Source: Paraburkholderia kururiensis JCM 10599 = LMG 19447 (GTDB lineage: Bacteria; Pseudomonadota; Gammaproteobacteria; Burkholderiales; Burkholderiaceae). Taken from it: 64,000 nucleotides of DNA. Location: NCBI RefSeq assembly GCF_003986935.1, contig NZ_RJZE01000008.1:186001-250000 (forward strand), in the 5' to 3' direction. Shown in pieces: positions 63,231-64,000 of this stretch. The notes beneath the pieces were generated by a model that saw nothing but the letters and a program-made list of their open reading frames with translations, was not told the DNA's origin and did not search any database. Within the stretch, counting starts at the first letter, position 1; each line of letters begins with the position of its first letter. A program made the translations under genes and the position numbers.

Positions 63231-64000
63231 ATGGACATCAAAAAACTCAGCGACGCCGTCGCCGTATCGCCGCAGGTGCACGTGGCGGATCTGCCAGCGC
63301 TGCGCGCGGCCGGATATCGCACGGTGATCTGCAACCGCCCCGACGGCGAGGGCGCGGACCAGCCCACCTTTGTGGAGATCGAGTCGGCCGCCCGCAAGGA
63401 AGGCATCGCCGCGTACTACCTGCCCGTGGAGTCGGGCAAGGTCAACGACCGCGAGGCCGCGCAGTTCGGTAAATTGCTGCAGACGGTGCCGGGGCCGGTG
63501 CTCGCGTATTGCCGCAGCGGCATGCGCTCGGCGTCGCTGTGGGCGCTCTCGGGCGCATCCGGCTATTCGTTCGGCCAGATCGTTGCGGCCGGCAGGGCAG
63601 CGGGCTACGACCTCGGCGCCCTGGCCAGCCGCCTCGGCGACAGCGGCGTAGGCGCTGAAAAGTGCTACGACGTCGTCATCGTCGGCGCCGGTGCGGCCGG
63701 TGTGGCGACGGCATCCAGCCTGCTCGCGCGCGACGCGCATCTCGACATCGCCGTGATCGATCCCGCCGACATTCACTATTACCAGCCCGGCTGGACGATG
63801 GTGGGCGCGGGCGTGTTCAAGCCCGAGACCACCGCGCGCCGCATGGTCGATGTGCTGCCGCATCAGGTGCATTGGATCAAGGCGGCGGTCGCGGCGTTCG
63901 AACCGGAAAACGACGCCGTGGTGCTGGAGGGCTGCCGCAAGATCCGCTATCGGCAACTGGTGGTCTGCGCGGGACTGAAGCTGGACTGGAACGCGATCGA
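63231..64000 (+). CDS. DUF442/TIGR01244 phosphatase-like domain fused to sulfide:quinone oxidoreductase (partial)
   Basis: The first 256 residues are seen; the rest is off the window. An N-terminal DUF442/TIGR01244-like domain (about 1-135) carries a dual-specificity-phosphatase-type loop YCRSGMRS. It is joined to an FAD-binding SQR start (DVVIVGAGAAGVATASSLLARDAHLDIAVID, about 145-175; YYQPGWTMVGAGVF). SQR oxidises H2S to sulfane sulfur at the membrane, which the preceding dioxygenase then consumes. AAGAGACAG precedes the ATG. Confidence 0.88.
   Translation, partial: MDIKKLSDAVAVSPQVHVADLPALRAAGYRTVICNRPDGEGADQPTFVEIESAARKEGIAAYYLPVESGKVNDREAAQFGKLLQTVPGPVLAYCRSGMRSASLWALSGASGYSFGQIVAAGRAAGYDLGALASRLGDSGVGAEKCYDVVIVGAGAAGVATASSLLARDAHLDIAVIDPADIHYYQPGWTMVGAGVFKPETTARRMVDVLPHQVHWIKAAVAAFEPENDAVVLEGCRKIRYRQLVVCAGLKLDWNAI

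Overview
The window is high-GC DNA with dense, strongly biased coding. It fits a betaproteobacterium of the Burkholderiaceae, most likely Paraburkholderia or Burkholderia. The evidence is the set of gene families (FisR/Pdo/Sqr, AcnB, a filamentous haemagglutinin with a DUF3739-like tail, Porin_5, a divergent short gspC) and the start-codon habits. There is no rRNA, tRNA, CRISPR array or intact insertion sequence.

Layout. 1-2110: a truncated ABC-transporter ATPase facing away from an IclR-type regulator. 2253-3474: gspI-gspJ, two type II secretion (T2SS) minor pseudopilins cut off from the rest of their system. 3664-10573: three tandem paralogous TPR-glycosyltransferase proteins. 10715-23179: a giant filamentous-haemagglutinin-like adhesin (about 4154 aa). 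23307-26090: two DING/PstS-like secreted phosphate-binding-protein homologues on the minus strand. 26849-34294: the main T2SS block gspD-gspF-(gspC divergent)-gspG-gspH-gspL-gspM, with no gspE or gspN. 34591-37461: a soluble STN/TonB-C protein, an ECF sigma factor, a FecR-type anti-sigma and an orphan DUF4880 microprotein. 37695-40375: an unknown gene facing an IS4-transposase-like protein fused to a Phd/YefM antitoxin domain. 40399-42026: gspK and a membrane protein. 42588-44510: a TIGR03032 protein and an APS kinase. 44667-57632: a TpsB transporter followed by a TonB-energy operon (LamG-ExbB fusion, ExbD, TonB), a putative porin, coiled-coil and YbjN proteins, small TonB-C-like proteins, a parvulin isomerase and an HtrA protease. 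57777-60362: acnB. 60544-64000: fisR with a sigma-54-controlled persulfide dioxygenase/SQR operon, cut by the right edge.

How it may work (inference): the 2.2-57.6 kb region looks like one surface-adhesin biogenesis island. TpsB would export the giant adhesin. The TPR-glycosyltransferases, with PAPS from CysC, could decorate it. PpiC and HtrA would serve periplasmic quality control. The LamG-ExbB/ExbD/TonB complex would energise an outer-membrane step. The scattered T2SS genes would export co-regulated cargo such as the DING proteins. The main support for a single regulon is a 16-bp near-palindrome, consensus AATGGTCCGTACCATT. It occurs upstream of gspI, the first glycosyltransferase gene, the adhesin and gspD, and in the DING-side intergenic region. 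In four places a TTA-(2)-GTCT or TTAGTCT box follows so that the two elements together span 50-51 nt. The ECF sigma/FecR/STN unit is one candidate controller, but I cannot show that it acts on these sites.
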